Positions 22,704 to 34,078 of a DNA stretch of 56,065 nucleotides are shown here, piece after piece. Made by a program: the position numbers and the translations under genes. The notes under the pieces are model-generated. The model was not told the origin of the DNA. It did no database searches and saw only the letters and a list, made by a program, of their open reading frames with translations. The stretch is from Stenotrophomonas sepilia (GTDB lineage Bacteria > Pseudomonadota > Gammaproteobacteria > Xanthomonadales > Xanthomonadaceae). Where the stretch lies: positions 1 through 56,065 of the forward strand of contig NZ_LXXZ01000024.1 of NCBI RefSeq assembly GCF_003244875.1, written 5' to 3'. Numbering within the stretch: the first letter of the stretch is position 1; each line of letters starts with the position of its first letter.

Positions 22704-23383
22704 TGGCTGCGTTCGCCTGCGCGCGTGAACGGAACGCTGGACGGTGCGACGGCACCGCCGGAAATGATGAAGCTCATGGCCTGGTCGACGGTCCAGTCGG
22801 TCGGGGTCAGCAGCTCCACCGGCACGATCTCCAGGTAACCCGAGGTCGGGTTCGGCGTGGTTGGCACGTACACCGCGGCCAGTTCACGGTCGGTGCCCTG
22901 TTCCTTGATCACGCGGGTGACCAGCCCGACCGACTTCATGTCGCGGTGCGGGAAATCGATCAGCACCACGCGCTGGGTGCTGCCCGGCTCGGTCTGCAGC
23001 ATGTCCAGCAGCTTCTTGGCGCTGTCGTAGATGATGCTGGCCAGCGGAATGCGCTTGATCACCGCGCCGACCCAGCGCAGCAGGCGCTGGCCGAGCACGC
23101 GGCGGCTGGCCACGCCCACCGCCAGGATCACCAGCAGGGTGGCGAGCAGGGCGATGGTGTTCTGGATCCACTCGGCACGGACCCAGCCGAGGTAATGCGG
23201 GAAGCTTGTCGCGATCTGCTCGGAAAGCGGCACCACCAATGGGCTGGAAATGCCCGACAGCAGCACGAACACGAACTTGACCACGACCCAGGTCAGCCAG
23301 ATCGGCAGCAGGGTCAGCAGGCCGGTCAGGAACAGGCGCTGCAGGGAGGGGCGGGGGACCAGGGCGGGGGCTTCGAGCGACAT
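22700..23383 (-). CDS. DUF502 family membrane protein
   Basis: A 227-residue protein with two strong membrane segments (about 16-42 and 72-92) followed by a soluble domain with the family segments IPLASIIYDSAKK, VVLIDFPH and VYVPTTPNPTSG. Function of the family is unknown. A near-consensus TACAAT (23390-23395) ends exactly 6 bases before the ATG and there is no ribosome binding site, a strong candidate for a leaderless mRNA. It is followed by yhhQ with a 4-base overlap. Confidence 0.88.
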   Translation of the reverse strand: MSLEAPALVPRPSLQRLFLTGLLTLLPIWLTWVVVKFVFVLLSGISSPLVVPLSEQIATSFPHYLGWVRAEWIQNTIALLATLLVILAVGVASRRVLGQRLLRWVGAVIKRIPLASIIYDSAKKLLDMLQTEPGSTQRVVLIDFPHRDMKSVGLVTRVIKEQGTDRELAAVYVPTTPNPTSGYLEIVPVELLTPTDWTVDQAMSFIISGGAVAPSSVPFTRAGERSQ

Positions 23384-23459
23384 GCGCGCATTGTAGCGGC
23401 CACAGCCGGTCGATTACGCTGGGGGATCGACTGCGGCAACGATGCATGGAAGGGAAGCT

Positions 23460-24776
23460 GTGTTGAAGATTCTGCGCGGACTGGGCTGGGCCCTGGCAGG
23501 ACTGCTGGTGCTGGCCATCGTGGCGTGGTGTGCCTCGCGCATGTGGCCCGTGCCGGAATCACGGCTGCAGGCCCAGCAGCGGTTGCAGGCCCGCCTGCCC
23601 GCTGATGGCCGCAACGGCTTTGCGCTGCTGTGGACACTCGCGTTCGACGATCTCGACCCGGGCCAGCGCGATCAGGCGCTGGTCCGGGACGTACAGCGCT
23701 GGGAGGCGGATCCGCGCGGCAATGGCGGCGCCCGTCCGCAGCTGGCAGAGGACCACGTCGAGCTGCAATCACGGCCTTCGGCCAGCTGCGGACCGACCGC
23801 CAGTGACTGCCTCGCCCAGGTGCGCGCGGACCCGCAGCGCTTCGTCGATGCCCACGCTGGCCACCAGCAGCTGCATGCGCGCCTGGACCAGCTGGCCGAT
23901 GCGGATCACTTCGTGTCGCCGTTCCGGCCCAAAGGGGAAGGCATCCTCGTGCCGATGCCGACCTATGGCTTGGTGATCGACGCCACCAGCGCACGCGCGC
24001 TGGCCTATGTGCAGGGTGATATCGACGGTGCGCTGCGTGGCAGTTGCCGCGGGCTGCAGCTGGGCCGCCGGCTGGTGACGGGCGGCAGCTACCTGGTGGA
24101 GAGCATCATCGGTGCCAGCCTGGTGCAGGCCAATGCCCAGCTGCTGGCCGACATGCTGGTTGAACTGCCGGCCGACCAGCCGCTGCCTGCGGAATGCGAG
24201 CAGGCGATGAAGCCGATGCGGGCCGCCGAACAGAGCCTGTGCCGTGCGATGCAGGGCGAGTATGCGATGAGCAGGGCTGCGATCGAAACCTCGGCGCAGG
24301 AGTTCGGTGGTGTGCTGGTACTCGATCGCAGCAGCACCCTGGCGCGTGTGGCGGGCAACCTGGGCTGGGCCTGTGGCGCGGCGGCGATGACCGCGCTGGA
24401 GGCGGATCGCCCGCTGCCGGTGCCGGCACCGCCGCAGCATGACTTCGGCTGCCTGTCGAACATCATGGGGTGCGTGCTGGCCGATATCGCGGGCCCGGCC
24501 TATCCGGCCTATTCGTCACGGCCCCAGGATGCTGCCGCGATGGTGCGGCTGATCGGTGCGCAACGCTGGCTGCGACAGCAGGCCGAGGACCCTGTGGATG
24601 CGCTGAAGCGCTTGCCTGCCCAGTTCCGCTCGCAGGTGCGGACACCGCAGTTGTCGGCCGATGGCCGCCGCCTGCAGGTACCGCGGCGCTCAGCGCCGCG
24701 CAGCACCGACGAGAGCCCATGGTTGTCGGTACCGATGGTGGCGGGGGACGCCCCGGCCGCCGCCGCGCGCGACTGA
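23460..24776 (+). CDS. Uncharacterised membrane-anchored protein
   Basis: No family recognised. The product is about 438 residues: a short basic start, one hydrophobic segment (about 8-25), then a soluble region of about 410 residues with scattered Cys, including SCGPTASDC and FGCLSNIMGC, and several Ala-rich helices. Topology suggests an inner-membrane anchor with a periplasmic domain. The start is uncertain: GTG at 23460 follows GGAAGG by 6 bases and gives a tight signal-anchor, TTG at 23463 is also possible, and ATG at 23442 adds six residues. It is divergent from the DUF502 gene. Codon use is normal for the window. Confidence 0.7.
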   Translation: MLKILRGLGWALAGLLVLAIVAWCASRMWPVPESRLQAQQRLQARLPADGRNGFALLWTLAFDDLDPGQRDQALVRDVQRWEADPRGNGGARPQLAEDHVELQSRPSASCGPTASDCLAQVRADPQRFVDAHAGHQQLHARLDQLADADHFVSPFRPKGEGILVPMPTYGLVIDATSARALAYVQGDIDGALRGSCRGLQLGRRLVTGGSYLVESIIGASLVQANAQLLADMLVELPADQPLPAECEQAMKPMRAAEQSLCRAMQGEYAMSRAAIETSAQEFGGVLVLDRSSTLARVAGNLGWACGAAAMTALEADRPLPVPAPPQHDFGCLSNIMGCVLADIAGPAYPAYSSRPQDAAAMVRLIGAQRWLRQQAEDPVDALKRLPAQFRSQVRTPQLSADGRRLQVPRRSAPRSTDESPWLSVPMVAGDAPAAAARD

Positions 24777-24903
24777 GCAGCGGCGGCCAGTGCGCGCTGT
24801 CCCCGTCATCCTCGCGGCTGCCTTCGCTCCGCAGGTGCACACGCGCATACGGGCGCATCGGAGCCTCCCTGGCAGGGCAGCAGAGGACAGCGCCCGCGCC
24901 GGA

Positions 24904-25356
24904 TCAGCGCGCGTGTGGCTTCAACCGCAGATAGACCTGCTTGCGCACCTGGGCGACCACCTCGCCGCTGTCGTCGACGACGTCGTTGCTGAACCAGCGC
25001 AGCACCTTCTCGCCGCCCGCTGCTTCGGCACGCAGTTCGGCCAGCAGCGCATCGTCGATGCGGAACGAGGTGCGCACCGTGCCCCGGCCAGGCTTGAGGA
25101 AATCGATCGCACCGGCCCGGTCCCACACGTAGTAGTCACGGCCGAGGATGTGCAGCAGGCCCAGCATCCAGAACGGGTCGGTCATCGCGAACAGGCTGCC
25201 GCCGAAATGCGTGCCGACGTAGTTGCGGTTCCACGGGCGCAGCCGCAGCTCGACGTCGATCTGCCGGTAATCGGGCGTGATGCGGGTGACATGGATGCCG
25301 GTGAACAGGAACGGTGGCCACAGGTTGATGCCGAAGCGGAACAGGCGGGCGTTCAT
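24904..25356 (-). CDS. DUF4442 hotdog-fold protein (thioesterase-like)
   Basis: A 150-residue single hotdog domain of the DUF4442/YiiD C-terminal type. Typical segments are NYVGTHFGGSLFAMTDPFWML, where the Gly-rich turn and Asp resemble the active-site helix of acyl-CoA thioesterases, and DRAGAIDFLKPGRGTV. No signal peptide. A thioesterase acting on an acyl-CoA is likely from fold, but no substrate can be named. It stands alone between convergent and codirectional neighbours. Confidence 0.82.
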   Translation of the reverse strand: MNARLFRFGINLWPPFLFTGIHVTRITPDYRQIDVELRLRPWNRNYVGTHFGGSLFAMTDPFWMLGLLHILGRDYYVWDRAGAIDFLKPGRGTVRTSFRIDDALLAELRAEAAGGEKVLRWFSNDVVDDSGEVVAQVRKQVYLRLKPHAR

Positions 25357-25454
25357 GCGGGTCCGGGGGCGCGAGGCGAGGCGCCCAGTCTAACCATTCG
25401 CATGCGTATGTTGCACCCCGGGCGTGTGTCCTACGGCGGCGTGCATGTCCTGCC

Positions 25455-27077
25455 TCATGGGCCGTCGATCATGTACCCGTCGCGGCCGTTGGCCTTGGCC
25501 TGATAAAGGGCGGTGTCGGCGCCTTCCACGAAATGGTGGGGCTGCAGTTCGCCGTCGGGCACGCGGGTGAATACGCCGATGGTGAGCGTGACGGTATCGT
25601 CGCTGCCATCGCCCGGCGCCGGCAAGGCGCGCACGCAGGCAATCAGGTCCTCGATCACCTGGCGTGCGCCCTCGGCCGGTGTATCCGGCAGCACCAGCGC
25701 GAATTCGTCGCCACCGTAGCGTGCCGCCATGTCGCGCGGGCGGCGCGCATGGGCGCCGATCAGGCGGGCGACATCACGCAGCACGCGGTCGCCGACCTGG
25801 TGCCCGTGGCGATCGTTATGGCGCTTGAAGTGGTCGACGTCGATCAGCGCCAGGCTCAATGGCTTGCCGCTGCGCCGCGCTGCATCACATTCCTGCTGCA
25901 GCGACTGCTCGAAGCGGAGGCGGTTGCCCAGGCCGGTAAGGGCGTCGCGGTTGGCCTGGCGGTGCCAGGCCGAGATCCGCCACACCGCCCAGACCAGCAG
26001 TGCCAGCGTCACGCCCAGCATCGCGCTGGCCGGCGCCCACCACAGGTCACTCGTGCGCAGCAGCAGCCAGCTCAGCAGGGCAGGCATCGGCAACGAACAC
26101 AGCGCGACCAGCCAGGGCAGGCGCAGGCCGAGCAGGATCACGCACAGCGCCACCAGCACACCGCTGATGGCGTGCTGCCAGGCATGCGGTAGAACATCGA
26201 TCTGCCTGTGCTGCAGCAGCATCGAGGTGATGTTGGCCTGGTACTCGCTGCCGCTCATCCAGAACTCGCGGGTGGTCGGGGTCAGCAGGCGGGGCGCGAT
26301 GCCGCTGGCCGTCATGCCAACTACGATGCGGCGGCCATGCAGCATCGCCATGTCCACGTGGCCATCGAGAACGTCCGCATAGGACACCTGCGGCAGCCGC
26401 TCGGGGGGGCCGGCGTAGCGCACGCGAACGTAATCGTCGCGACGCCATTGATAGGGCGAGCCCAGTTCCGGGTCGGGATCGGGCAGGCCGCGTACGGCAC
26501 CGGCAGGCAGGTCGGCCAGTGCCAGGCCCAGTGCCGGCCAGTGCGGCTGGCCGATACCTGCGTGCAGATAGACGCCACGGGCGACGCCGTCGCCATCCAC
26601 CTCGACATCGGTGTGGCCGATGGCGGCAGCACTGGCAGCGATCTGTGGGATCGGCAGCATCTCCTCGGCCATGCGGTCGCCGGCCGCCGGTGCGGCCAGC
26701 ACCGGCAGCACCACCCGGCCATTGCGTCGGATGGCGGCCGCCAGTTGATCATCCTGTCGGCTGTCACGGCGATCCGGTTCGGACAGCATCAGGTCCAGCG
26801 CGACGCGTTCGGCGCCGGCATCGGTCAGGCGGTCAAGCAGGCGTGCATGCACCGAGCGGGGCCAGGGCCACTGGCCGATGCGCTGCAGGCTGCCTTCGTC
26901 GATGGCGACGATCAGCACGCTGGGATCGGGGCGGTAATCCCAGTTGCCGACCAGCGCGTCATAGGCCGCCTCGTCCTGCCGCCACAGCCATTGTCCCTGG
27001 CTGGCCACGATGGTCAGCACGCCGGCCAGCAGGGCCAGCAGGATCCGCTTCGACCATGGCAGCGGCGAGCGCCTCAC
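25455..27077 (-). CDS. CHASE2 sensor diguanylate cyclase
   Basis: A 540-residue protein. An N-terminal membrane segment (about 10-28) leads to a periplasmic CHASE2 domain with the family segment PDPSVLIVAIDEGSLQRIGQWPWPR, then about three further membrane helices (about 320-395), then a GGDEF domain with the intact signature YGGDEF. It should make cyclic di-GMP in response to an extracytoplasmic signal. No EAL domain is present. The start is taken as GTG at 27077, which overlaps the stop of the LysM-FecR gene by 4 bases (GTGA), showing that sensor and partner are translated together. Confidence 0.88.
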   Translation of the reverse strand: MRRSPLPWSKRILLALLAGVLTIVASQGQWLWRQDEAAYDALVGNWDYRPDPSVLIVAIDEGSLQRIGQWPWPRSVHARLLDRLTDAGAERVALDLMLSEPDRRDSRQDDQLAAAIRRNGRVVLPVLAAPAAGDRMAEEMLPIPQIAASAAAIGHTDVEVDGDGVARGVYLHAGIGQPHWPALGLALADLPAGAVRGLPDPDPELGSPYQWRRDDYVRVRYAGPPERLPQVSYADVLDGHVDMAMLHGRRIVVGMTASGIAPRLLTPTTREFWMSGSEYQANITSMLLQHRQIDVLPHAWQHAISGVLVALCVILLGLRLPWLVALCSLPMPALLSWLLLRTSDLWWAPASAMLGVTLALLVWAVWRISAWHRQANRDALTGLGNRLRFEQSLQQECDAARRSGKPLSLALIDVDHFKRHNDRHGHQVGDRVLRDVARLIGAHARRPRDMAARYGGDEFALVLPDTPAEGARQVIEDLIACVRALPAPGDGSDDTVTLTIGVFTRVPDGELQPHHFVEGADTALYQAKANGRDGYMIDGP

Positions 27078-28699
27078 AACAACAACCAGAGCAGCAGGGC
27101 GCCGCCACCCGCGCCGTAGCACAGGCGGCACGGCAGCGGGACCTGCTGGGCAGGCGAGAACGCGCTGGCGTGGCCGTCATCGTCGATGTACTGCACGCGT
27201 ACATGCAGGGTGCCGCTCCACGGGCGCTTGAAGCTCACCTGCGGCTGGTCCACGGTTTCGTCGACCAGCGGTGCCTTGAAGTCGCCGCGGCGATCCACCT
27301 GCACCCGGTAGCGCTGGCCCTCGCTGCCGGCCTGCCAGCGCAGCGTGAGCTCGCCGTGTGCGGCCTCGGGTGGTTGCAGGGCCGGGTCCACCGGTTCGTT
27401 GCTCAGCTGCAGCGGCAACGCCTGGCCATAGCGGCCCTGTCGGCCTTCGCCATCGCGCGAGGCCACGCGCCAGTAGTACTGGCCGGGCGGCAGCGGTTGC
27501 GCCAGGCGCAGGTCGGTCGCATGGGTGGCCTGCTCCTGCAGGGGCTGCAGGAAGCTGGGTTCGGTGGCGATCTGCAGGACGCTGCTGCGCGCACCGGGGG
27601 CCTGGCTCCAGCGGAAACGCGGGCGGTCGCTGTTGATCGTCTGCCCATGCAGCGGCGATACGGTCAGCGGCGGTGGTGGCTGGTCACCGAGCTCGAAATC
27701 GGCGCTGGCATCCAGGCCTTCGACCCCCTGGGCGTCGACCGCGCGCAACAGGATGCGCAGTTGGCCAGGCGGCAGATCGCCGATCGCCAGCCGGGTGTCG
27801 GCGGTGGTGGCGGCGAACAGCAGGATCTCCGGCGTTGCCGCCTGCACCACTTCCACCCGGTAATGATCGGCGCCATTGACCGGTTCCCAGGCAAGCACGG
27901 TCGGCAGCGGCGCCAGGCGCAGCGCGTCATTGCGCAGCGCCGGCGCCGGCAGCAGTGCGGAGACCGCAGCGGGCGCCGCATCGGCACTGCTGCTGCGGGT
28001 CGCCTGGCCCGGCCGGACCAGGCGCTGGCCATGGGAGTTGCCGACCTGCACCTTGCCCTGCAGGACCTCGGTGGCACCGACGTGCCCGTTATCCCCGGCG
28101 CTGACCCGGAACACCGTGCCGCGCACGCTGCTGGTCGCGGTGGGCGCATCGATGATGTAACGCGAGGCGGGGCCGCGCGCCGGCGTCACCCGGTTGCTGG
28201 CTCGCCCCTGCTGCAGGCGCAGTCGGGTGTCGACCATGCCGGTGTGGCCGTAACGGCTCAGCTGGTCCAGGCGCAGGCGCGAGTACTCGCGAAGCTGCAG
28301 GCGCGAGGCATCGGCGAATTCCAGGGTGATGCTGGAATCGCCTTCGGTCTCCACGGTGTCACCGATATGCAGCTGTTCGCCGGCCTGGAGCGCGCGGGTC
28401 GCCGTGCCATCGGCGCCTGCCAGCGCGACCTTGCCGCGCACGGACAGCACCCGGGCCGGCGCCGGTTCGGTGCGCAGCCAGCTGATCGGGAAGCGCAGCA
28501 GCTGGCCCGGCGGCAACTGGTAGGGGTTGTCGATGCGGTTGTGCTGCTGCAGCTGCTGCCAGCGTACCGAGGGCTTCAGGTAGAGCCCGCCCAGGTCCCA
28601 CAGGGTATCGCCGGGCCGGACCCGGTAGTTCCAGTCCTGGGCGCCGGCAATGGCGGGCATCAGGAAGAGGGCGCAGAGCAGAGCGCCCGTTAAATGCAT
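27074..28699 (-). CDS. LysM and FecR domain periplasmic protein
   Basis: A 541-residue exported protein: signal peptide (1-20), a LysM peptidoglycan-binding domain (about 24-70, YRVRPGDTLWDLGGLY), a FecR domain (about 100-205, with VRGKVAL and SSVRGTVFRVS), then fibronectin-like beta modules with several W/Y positions, and a hydrophobic C-terminal tail ending in LLLWLLL. It precedes and overlaps the CHASE2-GGDEF gene; FecR proteins are often encoded next to CHASE2 sensors. A plausible role is to report cell-wall state to the cyclase, which is inference. The start at 28699 gives the signal peptide. Confidence 0.85.
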   Translation of the reverse strand: MHLTGALLCALFLMPAIAGAQDWNYRVRPGDTLWDLGGLYLKPSVRWQQLQQHNRIDNPYQLPPGQLLRFPISWLRTEPAPARVLSVRGKVALAGADGTATRALQAGEQLHIGDTVETEGDSSITLEFADASRLQLREYSRLRLDQLSRYGHTGMVDTRLRLQQGRASNRVTPARGPASRYIIDAPTATSSVRGTVFRVSAGDNGHVGATEVLQGKVQVGNSHGQRLVRPGQATRSSSADAAPAAVSALLPAPALRNDALRLAPLPTVLAWEPVNGADHYRVEVVQAATPEILLFAATTADTRLAIGDLPPGQLRILLRAVDAQGVEGLDASADFELGDQPPPPLTVSPLHGQTINSDRPRFRWSQAPGARSSVLQIATEPSFLQPLQEQATHATDLRLAQPLPPGQYYWRVASRDGEGRQGRYGQALPLQLSNEPVDPALQPPEAAHGELTLRWQAGSEGQRYRVQVDRRGDFKAPLVDETVDQPQVSFKRPWSGTLHVRVQYIDDDGHASAFSPAQQVPLPCRLCYGAGGGALLLWLLL

Positions 28700-28825
28700 G
28701 GCGAACGACAGAGAGCGGACGACGGTCACAGTTTGCAATCCCGGCAATGCGGGGGTGCAGCTGCAAGACCCCATGGCCCCGACCTCATCCCCCCGAACGG
28801 ATCGTGGCGACCGCGTGGCCACCAG

Positions 28826-28845
28826 CGCGGGCATTATTGCCCGCG
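28826..28845. other. Hairpin in the cnoX-fecR gap
   Basis: A perfect 8-bp stem, CGCGGGCA (28826-28833) with TGCCCGCG (28838-28845), around TTAT. It lies in the 182-base gap between the two minus-strand genes. No T run follows on either strand. It could be a processing or partial terminator hairpin. Confidence 0.4.
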
Positions 28846-28858
28846 TTCAGTGCAGGGA

Positions 28859-28887
28859 TTCTGAACGGAGCGGGTTCCCGTTCAGAA
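28859..28887 (-). terminator. Hairpin overlapping the cnoX stop codon
   Basis: A 10-bp stem (28859-28868 with 28878-28887) with a 9-base loop includes the stop codon of the thioredoxin-like gene. There is no clear T tract, so termination is uncertain; it may instead protect the 3' end of the message. Confidence 0.4.
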
Positions 28888-29739
28888 CAGCAGCGACGCC
28901 ATCCTGCGGCGGTACTGGCCGACCAGATCCTCGTCGGAGATCACATTGAAGGCGTCGATCAGCGCCTTGCGCGGCAGGCCTTCCTCGAATCCGCGGTCGA
29001 TCCGCAGCATTTCCAGGAACTGGGCCAGCGCGGCCTCGTCATGACCGCCGAGCAGCAGTTGCACGCCGCGCAGGTGGCGGGCCTTGAGGTCCTTGCCGTC
29101 AGCGGCGATGCGTGCGTCCAGTACCTCGGCGGCCGGTGCATCCTTCAGCGCGGCGGCGAAGGCCAGGCGGGCGCGGGCACGCACGGCGCGGTCGTCGGTG
29201 GCCAGGTTGGCAGGCAGGCCGTCGATCAGGGTGCCTGCCTCGTCCACGCCACCGATCTGCAGCAGGGCCAGGGCCAGGTCGAGCTTCAGTTCATCCTTGT
29301 CCGGCTCGGCGGCGATCTGCGCACGCAGCACATCGACCTGCGCCTGCGGATCCAGCGGGGTGTCATCTTCGGGGACAGCATCGCCCACATCGGCCGGTAC
29401 GATGCCGTGCTGGGCCAGGAACTCACGCAGCTGGCCTTCCGGAATGGCGCCGGGGAAGCCGTCCACCAGCTGGCCGCCCTTGACCAGGAACACGGTCGGC
29501 ACCGAGCGGATCTGGAAGGCCGCAGCGATCTGCTGTTCCTTGTCGACATCGACCTTGGCCAGCTCGAACGCACCGTTGTACTCGGCAGCCAGCTTTTCCA
29601 GCATCGGGCCGAGGGTCTTGCACGGCCCGCACCAGGTGGCCCAGAAGTCGACCAGCACCGGCGTCTGCAGCGACTTCTGCAGGACTTCGGCCTCGAAGGT
29701 CGCAGTGGTGGCGTCGAATACGTAGGTCGTCTCGGTCAT
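28882..29739 (-). CDS. cnoX: Thioredoxin-domain co-chaperone (CnoX/YbbN family)
   Basis: A 285-residue protein with an N-terminal thioredoxin domain (about 8-110) and C-terminal TPR-like helices (about 125-285). The redox motif is WCGPC (36-40), with SVPTVF as the cis-Pro loop. E. coli CnoX has lost the CxxC and acts as a hypochlorite-activated holdase; this protein keeps a full CGPC and may have true reductase activity, as reported for some other CnoX proteins. The start at 29739 (MTETTY) fits the family; 29760 is an in-frame alternative. Confidence 0.88.
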   Translation of the reverse strand: MTETTYVFDATTATFEAEVLQKSLQTPVLVDFWATWCGPCKTLGPMLEKLAAEYNGAFELAKVDVDKEQQIAAAFQIRSVPTVFLVKGGQLVDGFPGAIPEGQLREFLAQHGIVPADVGDAVPEDDTPLDPQAQVDVLRAQIAAEPDKDELKLDLALALLQIGGVDEAGTLIDGLPANLATDDRAVRARARLAFAAALKDAPAAEVLDARIAADGKDLKARHLRGVQLLLGGHDEAALAQFLEMLRIDRGFEEGLPRKALIDAFNVISDEDLVGQYRRRMASLLF

Positions 29740-29996
29740 GGGGAAAGCATCGCTTGGCATCTGGAGACCGATTCTATGGTGACGATCGATGTCCGTCTCA
29801 ACCCTGCCATCACATCGCGCGCGACGGCCTCGGGGGCGTGGCACGCAGTACAGCTCGTGGATCACCCGCTTTCCGGAGCTGACCGGCGTAGTGGTCGCGG
29901 TGCGCCGGAAGCACCCGGCCTCGGTCGCGCGCTTGGCGCACCGCGTCGCTGCCGCGACAATGCGCTGATCCATTCTTTTCCGGGTGACTGCGCGCA

Positions 29997-30596
29997 ATGT
30001 CCATGGTCCGGCTTGATCGTTGGTTGGGACTGCTTGCTGCAGTCGTGTTCGTCCTGGCTGTGTCTGGCTTCGGTGCCGGCCTGGAGGGTTATGCACAGGC
30101 GCGCCACCCGGTGGCGCTGCTGGGTGCGCGGGGTGTACCGCATGCGCTGGCCTTCAATCTGCTTGGATTTGTGCTGCCCGGCGTGCTCGCCGCGGTGGTG
30201 GCTGAGCGCCTGCGCCGCAGCCTGCCCGCCACTGCCGGCTGGGCATCGAGGGTCGGCAGCCAGATGCTGCTGCTGGCTGGCCTGGGCTTTGCCGCGATGG
30301 GCTTGCTGCCGCTGGACGTGGACGATCTGCATGGGCCGGCCAGCCAGCTGCATGCCAGTGCCTGGATGATCTGGGTGCTGGGCTTCGTCGCCGGAACCCT
30401 GTTGCTGGGCACGACACAGCTGCGTCAGGCGCATGGCCGCGCCCTGGGCGCCTTGGCCCTGGGCTGCGGCATGCTGGCTGCGGTGGCCGCGTTTGCCCTG
30501 CAGGGCGTCCTGCCGGCGCCGCTGGCACAACGGCTGGCGTTCGCCTGCTGGGTGGCCTGGCTGGCCACCGCACTGCCGCTGTCGCGCCAACGCTGA
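29997..30596 (+). CDS. DUF998 family membrane protein
   Basis: A 199-residue integral membrane protein with about six hydrophobic helices and a short basic N terminus. The central motif GLLPLDVDDLHGPASQLHA is characteristic of DUF998 proteins, whose function is unknown. No ribosome binding site is evident ahead of the ATG. It precedes leuS by about 105 bases on the same strand. Gene reality is supported by consistent membrane topology and third-position GC. Confidence 0.8.
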   Translation: MSMVRLDRWLGLLAAVVFVLAVSGFGAGLEGYAQARHPVALLGARGVPHALAFNLLGFVLPGVLAAVVAERLRRSLPATAGWASRVGSQMLLLAGLGFAAMGLLPLDVDDLHGPASQLHASAWMIWVLGFVAGTLLLGTTQLRQAHGRALGALALGCGMLAAVAAFALQGVLPAPLAQRLAFACWVAWLATALPLSRQR

Positions 30597-33344
<2,748 letters not shown>

Positions 33345-33352
33345 TGTACCTC

Positions 33353-33384
33353 GCACCGGCCACCCGCGCGGTGGCCGGTGCCTT
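33353..33384 (+). terminator. Hairpin after leuS
   Basis: A perfect 12-bp stem (33353-33364 with 33370-33381) has a 5-base loop and is followed by TTTCC rather than a long T run. It is 9 bases after the leuS stop. It is likely a partial terminator separating leuS from lptE. Confidence 0.6.
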
Positions 33385-33481
33385 TCCAGAAGCAGGGCCG
33401 GGTGCTTGATGGCCCTGCATTCACGCGGCTTCGGGCACGCTGTGTGTTGCCGTGATCGCCCGGCTCCGCCAGACTGTCTCC

Positions 33482-34066
33482 ATGACCCGAATCCTGCTTG
33501 CCCTCGTTCTTGTCCTCGGCCTTGCCGGCTGCGGCTTCCATCTGCGCAACAAGCTGATGCTGCCGACCGACACCGCCCCGGTGAAGGTGGTCTCCACCGC
33601 CCCGTACAGTGAACTGGTCAAGCTGCTCAATCGCAGCCTGCTGGCCTCCGGTGCCAGGCTGGCCGATGAGGACAGCAAGGAACCCAGTACCCAGCTGCAG
33701 GTGTTGTCCGAGCGCTGGGGTGACCTCCCGATCGCCATCGACTCGCAAGGTCGTGCGCAGGAGTACAGCCTGCGCTATGCGGTGATCTTCATCTTCCGCC
33801 GCGAGGATGGCAGCGAACTGGTGCCGCAGCAGGTGATCGAACTGTCGCGCGACTACGTGTCGCCGCCGACCGACGCCACCGGCACCACCACCGAACGCGA
33901 AATCCTGGCCACGGAGCTGCGCCGGGAAATGTCCGCCTCGATCATCCGCCGTATCGACAGCGTGGTCCGCGCCGAGATCGAGAAGGGGGGCAGCCTGTCC
34001 GCGCCGAAGGCCAAGCCGATCGAGGGCGCGGTGCCGGCAGAGCCGGCCGCCGCCGTCAAGCACTGA
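33482..34066 (+). CDS. lptE: LPS-assembly lipoprotein LptE
   Basis: A 194-residue outer-membrane lipoprotein with a short signal peptide, lipobox LAGC and lipidated Cys17, followed by GFHLRN as in LptE proteins. It plugs the LptD barrel during LPS insertion. The C-terminal tail is Ala/Pro/Lys-rich and probably disordered. The start at 33482 is set by the signal peptide. TTGCCG (33447-33452) and CAGACT (33470-33475) with a 17-base spacer end 6 bases before the ATG, so a leaderless transcript is possible. It is followed by holA after 12 bases. Confidence 0.93.
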   Translation: MTRILLALVLVLGLAGCGFHLRNKLMLPTDTAPVKVVSTAPYSELVKLLNRSLLASGARLADEDSKEPSTQLQVLSERWGDLPIAIDSQGRAQEYSLRYAVIFIFRREDGSELVPQQVIELSRDYVSPPTDATGTTTEREILATELRREMSASIIRRIDSVVRAEIEKGGSLSAPKAKPIEGAVPAEPAAAVKH

Positions 34067-34078
34067 GCGGCAGCGACG

